Made by a program: the position numbers and the translations under genes. Below, in pieces: positions 1 through 10,361 of a DNA stretch of 14,966 nt (its first letter is position 1; each line of letters starts with the position of its first letter). A model generated the notes under the pieces. That model was given only the letters and a program-made list of their open reading frames with translations. It did no database searches and had not been told where the DNA came from. Source of the stretch: JAHBVH01 sp034437715 (GTDB lineage: Bacteria > Chloroflexota > Anaerolineae > Caldilineales > Caldilineaceae); the NCBI GenBank assembly GCA_034437715.1, contig DAOTTR010000485.1, positions 1 through 14,966 on the forward strand. Direction: 5' to 3'.

Positions 1-69
1 TCCCTTGTCGGACGAAGCCGGGTCTGGTGCGTGAGAGACGCGCTTATGGGAAATGAGCAATGGGAAAGG

Positions 70-97
70 TTGTCAGCGCAACATACGTGATGATAAA
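70..97 (+). promoter_or_regulatory. Weak possible sigma70 promoter
   Basis: TTGTCA (70-75) and GATAAA (92-97) are separated by 16 bases. The first matches the -35 consensus at 5 of 6 positions and the second matches the -10 at 4 of 6. If used, transcription would begin near 104 and run into the inverted-repeat cluster, giving a structured leader or small RNA. The match is weak enough to be chance. Confidence 0.22.
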
Positions 98-150
98 GTA
101 AGGCTATTGTAACGGAAAATGCCCAGAAAAACAAGCCCCATTTTTGCGAA

Positions 151-301
151 GGGTGCAATTCAGCAACCCACCACGCCAGGGTGGATCATTCTATAAGAAA
201 CCACCTCAGTTTCTTAGTAATTTGGGGGTAAATTTTAGCACGCGCGCACTTTCCCCAAACTGGATGACACCCTTTTGCGAAAACGGATGGAGAAGGGTGT
301 C
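151..301. repeat. Cluster of successive inverted repeats (possible RNA hairpins)
   Basis: Several inverted repeats follow one another. GGGTGC (151-156) pairs with GCAACCC (163-169) with one bulged base. CCACC (168-172) pairs with GGTGG (180-184) and competes with the first. TAAGAAAC (194-201) pairs perfectly with GTTTCTTA (209-216). TTTGGGG (221-227) pairs with CCCCAAA (253-259), with an inner AAA/TTT. GACACCCTT (266-274) pairs perfectly with AAGGGTGTC (293-301), and the stem extends inward by a G-U and an A-U pair. None is followed by a T-run, so these are not typical intrinsic terminators. They could be protein-binding palindromes, a structured RNA, or remnants of a small repeat element. 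Confidence 0.6.
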
Positions 302-361
302 TCAATGCCGCAATGACGGTGGTGATTTCTTCAATGATTACACACAGTTCTCCTCACAGAT

Positions 362-390
362 TTTACTTTGCGGCGTCGGCGCGGTACAAT
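362..390 (+). promoter_or_regulatory. Sigma70-type promoter of the operon
   Basis: TTTACT (362-367) and TACAAT (385-390) are separated by exactly 17 bases; they match the -35 and -10 consensus at 4 of 6 and 5 of 6 positions. A start 7-8 bases after the -10 falls at 397-398, which is the ATG of the helicase gene. The messenger would therefore be leaderless or nearly so. This fits the absence of any Shine-Dalgarno sequence in front of that ATG. Confidence 0.6.
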
Positions 391-397
391 ACTCTTT

Positions 398-3775
<3,378 letters not shown>

Positions 3776-3779
3776 ATGC

Positions 3780-4724
3780 ATGGCAAAAGTCATCAACGCG
3801 CATCAATGGTCAAGCGCGTGGACGCTGAAACTGGAACGATTGGGCTTGCTGAAGCGGGGCGCAACCAGTACGGCGAGTCGCCAGCGCCCACGCATCAAGC
3901 GCATTGAAGCGCTGACGGGGCGTGTCCATGCCGAAGTGCAAGAGCCGACCAAGGGCAACTGTCAAGTCACGCTCAAATTTGCCCCCTTACCAGAGCGCGC
4001 CTGGATTCAGTTGGTAGAAAGTATAGAAAACCAGCTCCAGAACAACGCCCAACGCAATGTTGACGAACTGTTGCGCGAGGCGGGCCCTTTCTTTAGCGAA
4101 GTTAGTGCGCTGCTCTTGCCGGGGCAAGCGGATGACCTGCAACTGGAATGCAGTTGCGGTGGGGGCAAGACAACACCCTGCCCCGCCTGCGAAATGGTCT
4201 ATCGCCAGGTGGGGGCCATGTTGGATGAGGAGCCGATCTTGCTGTTGCGTCTGCGCGGGCGCGAATGGCAAGCCTTGCAACAGGCATTGCGAGCGCGCCG
4301 CACCGTCGATTATCTGGGTGGGTTGCCCTCTGCCGCTGCGCTGCCCACTGATACTACGAATGGTAATATGGCACATGCAGTGCAGACCGACCAGGCCGCC
4401 AGCAACGGCGAAAGCCTGGAACAGGGCATTGATCACTTTTGGGGATCGCGCAAAGCGCTAGAATCCTTGCACTACTATATTGCGCCGCCGATCATCGAGC
4501 TTGCCTTGCTACGCCGCTTGGGCCCGCTGCCAGCTACGCTCAGTGAGCCTACAATGAATGGCTTGCCAGAGCCGGGTGACCGAGCGTTACACGAACAGGA
4601 TCTCTACCAGGAAATGGCAAAGATTTATCGGCAGGTGACCATCCAGGCCCAGGCACTCGCCTATTCATTGGATGCAACAGAGCAAACCAACGGAAGTGAG
4701 AACCGCGAGCCGGAAGACCACTAG
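3780..4724 (+). CDS. SWIM-type zinc-finger protein, partner of the SNF2 helicase
   Basis: A 314-residue protein of the SWIM-finger type usually encoded beside bacterial SNF2 helicases, probably binding nucleic acid or the helicase. The finger region is LECSCGG (122-128) with C124, C126, C134 and C137, followed by DEEPILLLRLRGR (149-161), the stretch that normally follows the finger. The usual ligand pattern CxC...CxH is here CxC-x7-CPAC, so the histidine is missing and a cysteine sits one place further on. The N-terminal 120 residues are basic early on (KRGATSTASRQRPRIKR) and lead into the finger. A linker of low conservation (185-212) and an FW-containing segment (220-221) follow, then a helical C-terminus. 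The start ATG at 3780 has AGAGGAAG (3763-3770) about nine bases upstream, inside the end of the helicase gene, so the two are probably co-translated. An ATG at 3776 is in another frame and gives only a short reading frame. The identity is secure as a family member; its role is inferred. Confidence 0.88.
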   Translation: MAKVINAHQWSSAWTLKLERLGLLKRGATSTASRQRPRIKRIEALTGRVHAEVQEPTKGNCQVTLKFAPLPERAWIQLVESIENQLQNNAQRNVDELLREAGPFFSEVSALLLPGQADDLQLECSCGGGKTTPCPACEMVYRQVGAMLDEEPILLLRLRGREWQALQQALRARRTVDYLGGLPSAAALPTDTTNGNMAHAVQTDQAASNGESLEQGIDHFWGSRKALESLHYYIAPPIIELALLRRLGPLPATLSEPTMNGLPEPGDRALHEQDLYQEMAKIYRQVTIQAQALAYSLDATEQTNGSENREPEDH

Positions 4725-4729
4725 CGCCT

Positions 4730-5146
4730 ATGTCCCCAATCATTCGCATCCATCCTATCTATCGTTGGTTGGCTCTGGGCTGCCTCGTGCTGACAGGGCT
4801 ACTGGGCTGGAGTTTGCGGCAAGGTCTGCGGGGGGATGAGCTCTTCTTTTTTCTGACGATTGCCGCGATCACGGTGTGGTTTGGCCATACGCTGTGCAGT
4901 CAGATACGGCTGAACGAACGCTCGATTGTCTTGCAGACCCCTTTGCGCGGTGTTCAAGAGGTTGAGTTTCGCCAATTGGTGAGCGTTATGGAGACAGGTC
5001 GCTTTATGAAATCACTGTCGCTGCTCTATTATGCCCGGCAGTCCGATGGCCTGCTGGATTTGGATCAGGTGCATCACCTTTTATTACCGGCTGTCGTCGA
5101 TCAAGAAAATTTATTGACGACCCTTTTGGCGCGCATACCACAATGA
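4730..5146 (+). CDS. Small membrane protein with two TM segments and a PH-like tail
   Basis: A 138-residue protein with a short N-terminus, two hydrophobic segments (about 11-29 and 38-56) separated by a charged turn (RQGLRGDE), and an 80-residue polar C-terminal part. That tail (QIRLNERSIVLQTP, then VEFRQLVSVMETG, then LLLPAVVDQENLLTTLLARIP) has the strand-strand-helix character of small bacterial PH-like domains, in which the last helix often reads as a paired LL...L pattern. No catalytic motif is visible. It starts 5 bases after the SWIM-like gene, and its stop overlaps the start of the acetyltransferase gene by ATGA, so the two are likely translationally coupled. It may anchor or regulate a partner at the membrane, but this is a guess. 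The reading frame is solid from its position and spacing; the PH-like assignment is tentative. Confidence 0.8.
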   Translation: MSPIIRIHPIYRWLALGCLVLTGLLGWSLRQGLRGDELFFFLTIAAITVWFGHTLCSQIRLNERSIVLQTPLRGVQEVEFRQLVSVMETGRFMKSLSLLYYARQSDGLLDLDQVHHLLLPAVVDQENLLTTLLARIPQ

Positions 5147-6078
5147 TACAGGTACTCTCACCTTCCCTGGTCATCCGTCAGTTGCGCGTGGATGAAGTGT
5201 CCCATGTTGGCGCTGCGATCAACCACCTGTTGTGCAACACGCCCTACAGCACAGCGATGGAAGAGACGGATCTCAAGGATCAATTGCTGCATTCTCAACC
5301 AGCGACGCTCTATCAGGCGCGCTGGCAGCGTCACTTGCGGCTCTGTGCTTGGCGCGCTGGCGAGCTAGAGGGCTTTTTGGATGCCGCCACCGGTTTCGAT
5401 CAAGATAGTCTGGACCTGCCCGACTATCGCCCGATTGGGCTCATCCGCTTTCTGGTTTTGCCCACCAAGCCCGAATTAACCAACGAAGTCGCCACGGCAC
5501 TGCTCCAGGCAGCCGAGCAGTTCTGGCGTAGCGCCGGGATTGGCTATGTCAAAGCCTTTCACATGAGCACTGGTTATCCCGCCTTTCAAGCTGGGCTGGG
5601 GGTGCTGCCGGGTGATTGGACGACGCACATGCGCATCTTCACCGGGGCCGACTTCCAGCTCCAGGAGCGCTTTTATGGCTTTCGCCGGGCACTCGATCAG
5701 CCTATGGAAGAGGTGACGCCGCTGGCGCAACTCAGCATTGTGCAGCGGGGCAAGTTGAATGACCGGCATTATCAAGTCTATCGCCAGACCGAATGGATTG
5801 GCGCGGCGCGCGTCACCGGTCTCCACATCGAAGAAGAGAAGCGCACCGTGCGCATTGCCAATTTGGTCGATCTGCGCGTCGCCCCCGAATGGCGACGCAT
5901 GCACATTGGTCGGTGGCTACTGCGCCGCGTGATCAATGATTCGATCACCCAGGGCTATCACCAGATGCTAGTACATGCCCCACACCGCGCCCATGCCGCG
6001 ATCAACTTGCTCAATCAGTTGGGCTTTCAAGAGGAGAATTACCGCGGCTATACCCTGGAGAAAGCGCTGACCCGGTAA
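5143..6078 (+). CDS. GNAT-family N-acetyltransferase, probable double-domain form
   Basis: A 311-residue cytosolic protein, about twice the length of a single GNAT domain. The C-terminal half (about 195-311) has the acetyl-CoA binding motif: strand IANLVDLRVAPEWRR (238-252) followed by HIGRWLLRRVI (254-264), then LVHAPHRAHAAINLLNQLGF (276-295), the usual last strand-helix-strand with a bulky residue after the helix. The N-terminal half (about 8-180) looks like a degenerate GNAT fold: IRQLRVDE at the start, GLIRFLVLP (99-107), a helix with AAEQFWRSAGI, and GYPAFQAGLGV, but without a clear acetyl-CoA loop. The substrate cannot be told. The start ATG at 5143 overlaps the previous stop (ATGA), and the next gene begins one base after the stop. 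It may acetylate a sugar intermediate for the downstream glycosyltransferases or a protein of the upstream module. Confidence 0.88.
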   Translation: MIQVLSPSLVIRQLRVDEVSHVGAAINHLLCNTPYSTAMEETDLKDQLLHSQPATLYQARWQRHLRLCAWRAGELEGFLDAATGFDQDSLDLPDYRPIGLIRFLVLPTKPELTNEVATALLQAAEQFWRSAGIGYVKAFHMSTGYPAFQAGLGVLPGDWTTHMRIFTGADFQLQERFYGFRRALDQPMEEVTPLAQLSIVQRGKLNDRHYQVYRQTEWIGAARVTGLHIEEEKRTVRIANLVDLRVAPEWRRMHIGRWLLRRVINDSITQGYHQMLVHAPHRAHAAINLLNQLGFQEENYRGYTLEKALTR

Positions 6079-6079
6079 G

Positions 6080-7267
6080 ATGCACGTTTTATTTGTTACT
6101 GGCGAATATCCACCGCTGCGTGGCGGGGTTGGCGCGTATACCGCTGAGTTGGCACACGCACTGGTGGCAACTGGTTGCCAAGTCAGCGTGCTCACCTCCC
6201 GTCAAGCGCAACCTGCTCGCCAGTCTACGGATGCAGTTAGGGTACACGCCCTGGTCGAGCGTTGGGATTGGCGCATCTGGCACCAAGCTGCCCGGCTTGC
6301 CCAACAAATTGGAGCCACTTGGCTGCATGTCCAATATCAAACTGCGGCCTTTGCCATGCACCCGGCCATCAATCTTGCGCCAGACTATTGGCGGCGCGGC
6401 CAACCGTTTCGGGTGGCGTGGACCTATCACGATCTACTCGTGCCCTATCTCTTTCCCAAAGCTGGGGCCCACTTGCGCCGCTGGATCACCGAACGCCCTG
6501 CCCACACCAGCCACTTGGTCATTGCCACGAATGAAGATGATCACCAAGCGTTAGCCGCGCGTGCGCTGACCGCGCCTTTGGTCAAAATTCCGATTGGCAG
6601 CAACATTCACGTCCATGCGATCACATCCGATGAACGCACTTTTTTACGCGCCCAACGCGGCTATGAGGCAACCACCCTCGTGCTCGGCTATTTTGGTTTC
6701 CTGAACCGCAGCAAGGGTGGCCTCACACTGATCCAAACGCTGTATGAACTGGTGCAACAAGGCCTTGACGCCCATCTGCTCATGATTGGCGAGCGCGTGG
6801 GGGCGAGTGACCCGACCAACCATGCCTATTTGCAGGCGGTCGAGGCACTGATTGGCGAGTTGCATCTGGGAAAGCGGGTGCAATGGACCGGTCATCTGGC
6901 AGATACGGAAGTCAGTCACGCCTTGCAGATGGTGGATCTGCTGTTGATGCCCTATTTGGATGGGGCCAGTTTGCGCCGTGGCACATTGATGGCGGGTTTG
7001 GCCCACAGTTGCGCGATTATAACGACAACCCCGCAAAGCCCACTGCCCGAACTGGTGCATGGCCGCGATCTGCTCTATGTGCCGCCCGAAGATGCCAAGG
7101 CCGCGGCGCAGGCAATTGTTCAGGTGATGCAGCAGCCAACCTTGCACGCCCGATTGACGGCCAATGCCCGCCGCCAAAGTGAACAATTCACCTGGACGAC
7201 GATTGCCCAGCAACATGTTGCGTACTATGAAAATCCACTGACAGCAGCAATGACGACACAGCAATGA
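6080..7267 (+). CDS. GT-B glycosyltransferase (GT4/GT1-type)
   Basis: A 395-residue cytosolic or membrane-associated glycosyltransferase with two Rossmann-like halves. The N-terminal half opens with FVTGEYPPLRGGVGAYTAEL (5-24), the glycine-rich acceptor-side loop of GT4-type enzymes, and has a TYHDLL motif (115-120) at the usual catalytic histidine position. The donor half begins near 198 with LVLGYFGFLNRSKGG (200-214), then LLMIGE (233-238), WTGHL (269-273) and LLLMPYLDGASLRRGTL (287-303). In classical GT4 enzymes the last region carries the EX7E motif; here it reads DGASLRRGTLMAGLAHS, so the acidic pair is not preserved in standard form. It probably transfers a sugar from a nucleotide sugar onto a lipid- or polymer-linked acceptor. 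It starts one base after the GNAT stop and precedes three membrane sugar enzymes, so a role in envelope glycan or glycolipid assembly is likely. Donor and acceptor are unknown. Confidence 0.92.
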   Translation: MHVLFVTGEYPPLRGGVGAYTAELAHALVATGCQVSVLTSRQAQPARQSTDAVRVHALVERWDWRIWHQAARLAQQIGATWLHVQYQTAAFAMHPAINLAPDYWRRGQPFRVAWTYHDLLVPYLFPKAGAHLRRWITERPAHTSHLVIATNEDDHQALAARALTAPLVKIPIGSNIHVHAITSDERTFLRAQRGYEATTLVLGYFGFLNRSKGGLTLIQTLYELVQQGLDAHLLMIGERVGASDPTNHAYLQAVEALIGELHLGKRVQWTGHLADTEVSHALQMVDLLLMPYLDGASLRRGTLMAGLAHSCAIITTTPQSPLPELVHGRDLLYVPPEDAKAAAQAIVQVMQQPTLHARLTANARRQSEQFTWTTIAQQHVAYYENPLTAAMTTQQ

Positions 7268-7286
7268 TGACAGCGCAATGACAACC
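7245..7286 (+). repeat. Three 14-bp tandem units at a gene junction
   Basis: CAGCAATGACGACA (7245-7258) and CAGCAATGATGACA (7259-7272) differ at one base; GCGCAATGACAACC (7273-7286) matches the first at 10 of 14. Each unit holds AATGA, so every copy supplies both an ATG and a TGA. The stop of the glycosyltransferase gene lies in unit two and the ATG of the next gene in unit three. This may be a small duplication of an older overlapping ATGA junction. Confidence 0.7.
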
Positions 7287-10200
7287 CAATCCGTCCATCC
7301 GCCCCGCCGACAACGCATTCGCCACCTACCTACCCGCATCCGTGAGTGGCGCTGGCTATGGTGGCTCGCGTTGACAATCTTGGCGCTGCCAATCTTGCGC
7401 ATCTTTACGGTCGAAGGCTTACCGCGCTCGATTGATGGCGGTCTACACTTGCTGCGACTGAGCGTGCTGGATTATCACTTACGGCAGGGCATGCTTCTAC
7501 CGCGCTGGACGCCTTCGCTGATGTTGGGCTATGGCTATCCACTCTACAATTTTTATGGCCCAGGCAGCTATTATCTGGCCGAGATTCTGCACCTGTTGGG
7601 CATGAGTCTCTACGCAGCCTTTGCTAGTGCTTTTGGGTTGCTGATTTTGGCAGCGGGCTATGGCATGTTTCTGCTGGCCGACGATATTTTTGGCCGGGAT
7701 GGTCAGGGACGGCGGCAGCGTTGGGCCGCCTTTGTGGCCGCCACTGCCTATATGTATGGCCCCTACCTGCTCATCAATGTTTATCAGCGTGGTGCCCTGG
7801 CCGAAACCATGGCGCAGGCGCTATTGCCCTGGATCTTTTGGGGCGTACGCCGGCTCTGTTATGCGCGCCAGCCAGAACGCTATCTGCTGCTCACCAGCCT
7901 TACGCTGGGTGGTTTGGCAATTACACACAACATTACCTTATTATTTTTGCCCCCGGTGCTGTTGATCTATCTCGGCTGGCACTGGCGACAAACGGGCTTT
8001 AGCCGTGAACGCTTTCTCTGGTTGGCGGGTAGCCTGCTGCTAGCTATGGGACTCAGTGCCTTTTTCTGGTTGCCCCTGCTGGCCGAACGGCATGATCTGG
8101 CGGACACGGCGTATGCCATCGCCCGGCAAATCTGGTTGCCGGGCAGCGCCTGGCGTTGGCATAATTTTCTCGATACCCACTTCTTCTATCAACAGAGCTT
8201 TTTCCGCCCGGTCCGCTTGGGCATTGTACAACTCGTTTTGGCTGTGTTGGGTTTTGTATTGGCCCGTCGGCGCGATGGCGAGTGGCTCTTCTGGCTGGGC
8301 GTAGCCCTGATCAGCGGCGCGCTGATGGGGGCCTGGGCACTGCCCATCTGGCTAAGCAACGATATTCTGCCGGTAGCCCAGTTTACCTGGCGTCTGCTGT
8401 CAATTCTCTCCTTTCCGCTGGCCCTCTTTGTGGGGGGTGCAGCACTCTGGCACAATCGCTGGGCACAGGCATTCAGTGGAATTGCTTTGGTTGCGCTAGT
8501 GGTAGTGGCCCAAGTTCCCCGATTGGGGTGGATGGACGTTTTTGCTGCCGAAGGAGCCATGCTTTCGGCACCTGTCTTTGCCCAAGTTGAGATTGACAAA
8601 GGCGTGGTTACTGGGGGCGAGGGCAACAGTTCTCTGCAAGAATTTCGCCCCCGCTGGGCCGACGAATCGCTCGTCTTGCTGCCCGAAACAGTCACCCCGA
8701 CAGCCGCAGTGGAAATCCGTATAGAAGCGGCTAATGATTTTGATCTGCTGGCAACGGTCAGCACCACGGTCGCAACCCCTTTGCGCTTTACCACCTTTTA
8801 TTTTCCTGGCTGGCAAATTACAGTGGATGACCAAGTGGTCGAGGGGTATCCCAGCACCAACCTGGGCTTGCTCACAGTGGATCTGCCCATTGGGACACAC
8901 AGCGTAGAAGTTCTTTGGGTGGGCACCGATCTACAACACTGGGCCAGCCGCATCAGCCTCGCCAGTCTGTTGCTCTTGCTGGTGCTTTGTCTTTGGCGAC
9001 CGCGCTTGCGGCGCGCGAGCTGGTTGCCTTTGTTGTTGCTGGCGCTAGCGTTGGGCACGATCTTCTGGCCGCGCCCCACTACCAGCATGATCGCGCCTGC
9101 CCAACCCTTTGCGACGGAGCAACTCACGCTCACCGGCTATCGCACTGCGCAGCCAGAAGCGGGTTATCTCTATCTCTATCCCTACTGGTATGTGCGCCAA
9201 TCACCCGCACCGGCATTCCGTTTGCATTGGCAACTATTAAATGAACAAGGTGATTTGGTCAGCGAGATTAGCGCACAACCCTATTTCAATACGGCGTCTG
9301 CCGAAAACTGGCCGCCGGGCACCCTGGTCGATGATGCCTATCGCTTGCCCTTGCCCGGTGGCATGGCGGCGGGTACCTATCAAATCCGCGGGCGTATTGC
9401 AACCGATCTGGATGCGCCCGAAGCATGGCACGCGCTTGGTCAGGTGGATTTGGCCCAGGCCCCCGCCAACACAGAGCCGACCTATCCACTTGACCTACAT
9501 TTTGAACAAGGTTTCGATTTGATCGGCTATGATCTCAGCGCAGATCGCCAGCCTGTTACGATTCCAGAGGACAAACCGTTGGCGGTATATGCGGGCCAAT
9601 ATTTGCGCTACACCCTTTATTGGAAAGCTACGCAACCCCCGCCGGAGAATTACCACGGCTTTATCCATTTGACGGACCAGTTGGGTAAGCCGCTGGTGCA
9701 AGAGGATCAAATGCCGGGGCCGTTGCTCCACCCACCGCTGCTGTGGGACAATTATCGTCCGCAAAGCGACACCTATTTGTTGCGCATTCCACCTCAGGCA
9801 CCCAGTGGCCTCTACTGGCCCAAGGTGGGGCTCTACGAGTTTGAGACGTTGAACCGGCTGGCTCTCGTCGATACGGCTGGCGACGCCCAACTGCCGCCGA
9901 TCAAGATCGTCGGCGCGACCACAACCACGCCGCAACAGCCGCTGGCAGCCCAATTTGGTGACATTGCCCAATTCATGGGGTATACTTTGCAGGCACCAGC
10001 CGGGGCGATCAAAGCGGGGACACAGTTGGACTTAACACTTCATTACCGCAGTACAGGCCAAACCGAGCGCAACTACACGCGCTTTGTCCAGCTTTATGCG
10101 CCGGACTTGGGCATGGCCGATCAGCAAGATGGCCCGCCGCAAGGGGGCAACAATCCCACCTGGGCTTGGTTGCCAGACGAGGTGATCAGCGACCCCGTGA

Positions 10201-10361
10201 CATTGCAGATCGCCGCCGATGCCCAGCCGGGTGCCTACGATCTCTATGTCGGCTTCTATGACGCGGCAGATGGCGTGCGCCTACCGGTCCAGGATCAGGC
10301 CGGTCAGCCCATACCCGAAGCGTGGCTGAAGCTGACAACCATTCAAGTACACGCAGAATGA
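7278..10361 (+). CDS. Large PTPS-related GT-C-type membrane protein with extracytoplasmic C-terminal domains
   Basis: A 1027-residue integral membrane protein. After a basic cytosolic N-terminus and a first TM segment (about 27-45), the first external loop has SIDGGLHLLRL (51-61), whose D53 sits where GT-C enzymes carry their catalytic acid, and GYGYPLYNFYGPGSYYLAE (84-102), typical of the membrane region called '6-pyruvoyl-tetrahydropterin synthase related'. The name does not imply pterin chemistry. About ten further hydrophobic segments reach residue 412. A soluble segment (about 420-555) follows, with FYFPGWQITVDDQ (507-519) and PIGTHSVEVLW (537-547), resembling the periplasmic domain of YfhO-like proteins. 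Two more TM segments (about 557-573, 582-597), joined by the basic loop RPRLRRAS, put the last 430 residues outside the cytosol. These contain three divergent copies of a beta-rich domain (about 614-722, 740-879, 891-1027). Its stop overlaps the next start (ATGA). It is probably a polyprenyl-sugar dependent glycosyltransferase or glycan assembly factor; the enzyme activity is inferred. Confidence 0.88.
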   Translation: MTTQSVHPPRRQRIRHLPTRIREWRWLWWLALTILALPILRIFTVEGLPRSIDGGLHLLRLSVLDYHLRQGMLLPRWTPSLMLGYGYPLYNFYGPGSYYLAEILHLLGMSLYAAFASAFGLLILAAGYGMFLLADDIFGRDGQGRRQRWAAFVAATAYMYGPYLLINVYQRGALAETMAQALLPWIFWGVRRLCYARQPERYLLLTSLTLGGLAITHNITLLFLPPVLLIYLGWHWRQTGFSRERFLWLAGSLLLAMGLSAFFWLPLLAERHDLADTAYAIARQIWLPGSAWRWHNFLDTHFFYQQSFFRPVRLGIVQLVLAVLGFVLARRRDGEWLFWLGVALISGALMGAWALPIWLSNDILPVAQFTWRLLSILSFPLALFVGGAALWHNRWAQAFSGIALVALVVVAQVPRLGWMDVFAAEGAMLSAPVFAQVEIDKGVVTGGEGNSSLQEFRPRWADESLVLLPETVTPTAAVEIRIEAANDFDLLATVSTTVATPLRFTTFYFPGWQITVDDQVVEGYPSTNLGLLTVDLPIGTHSVEVLWVGTDLQHWASRISLASLLLLLVLCLWRPRLRRASWLPLLLLALALGTIFWPRPTTSMIAPAQPFATEQLTLTGYRTAQPEAGYLYLYPYWYVRQSPAPAFRLHWQLLNEQGDLVSEISAQPYFNTASAENWPPGTLVDDAYRLPLPGGMAAGTYQIRGRIATDLDAPEAWHALGQVDLAQAPANTEPTYPLDLHFEQGFDLIGYDLSADRQPVTIPEDKPLAVYAGQYLRYTLYWKATQPPPENYHGFIHLTDQLGKPLVQEDQMPGPLLHPPLLWDNYRPQSDTYLLRIPPQAPSGLYWPKVGLYEFETLNRLALVDTAGDAQLPPIKIVGATTTTPQQPLAAQFGDIAQFMGYTLQAPAGAIKAGTQLDLTLHYRSTGQTERNYTRFVQLYAPDLGMADQQDGPPQGGNNPTWAWLPDEVISDPVTLQIAADAQPGAYDLYVGFYDAADGVRLPVQDQAGQPIPEAWLKLTTIQVHAE

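Larger units (their letters stand above)
1..361. other. Intergenic region upstream of the operon
   Basis: No convincing coding sequence is present. A nominal reading frame from about 144 to 500 has no recognisable protein features, runs through the inverted repeats and overlaps the start of the helicase gene, so it is not called. What the region does contain is a weak promoter-like pair near 70-97, a succession of inverted repeats at 151-301, and AT-richer sequence leading to the stronger promoter at 362-390. The gene upstream, if any, lies outside the window. Confidence 0.75.

Noticed and set aside
168..184. CCACC/GGTGG hairpin as a terminator of an upstream gene
   Set aside because: It is only five base pairs long and no T-run follows; kept only as part of the inverted-repeat cluster.
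3776..3860. ATG at 3776 as the start of the SWIM-like protein
   Set aside because: It is in a different frame from the finger-containing protein and meets a stop soon after.
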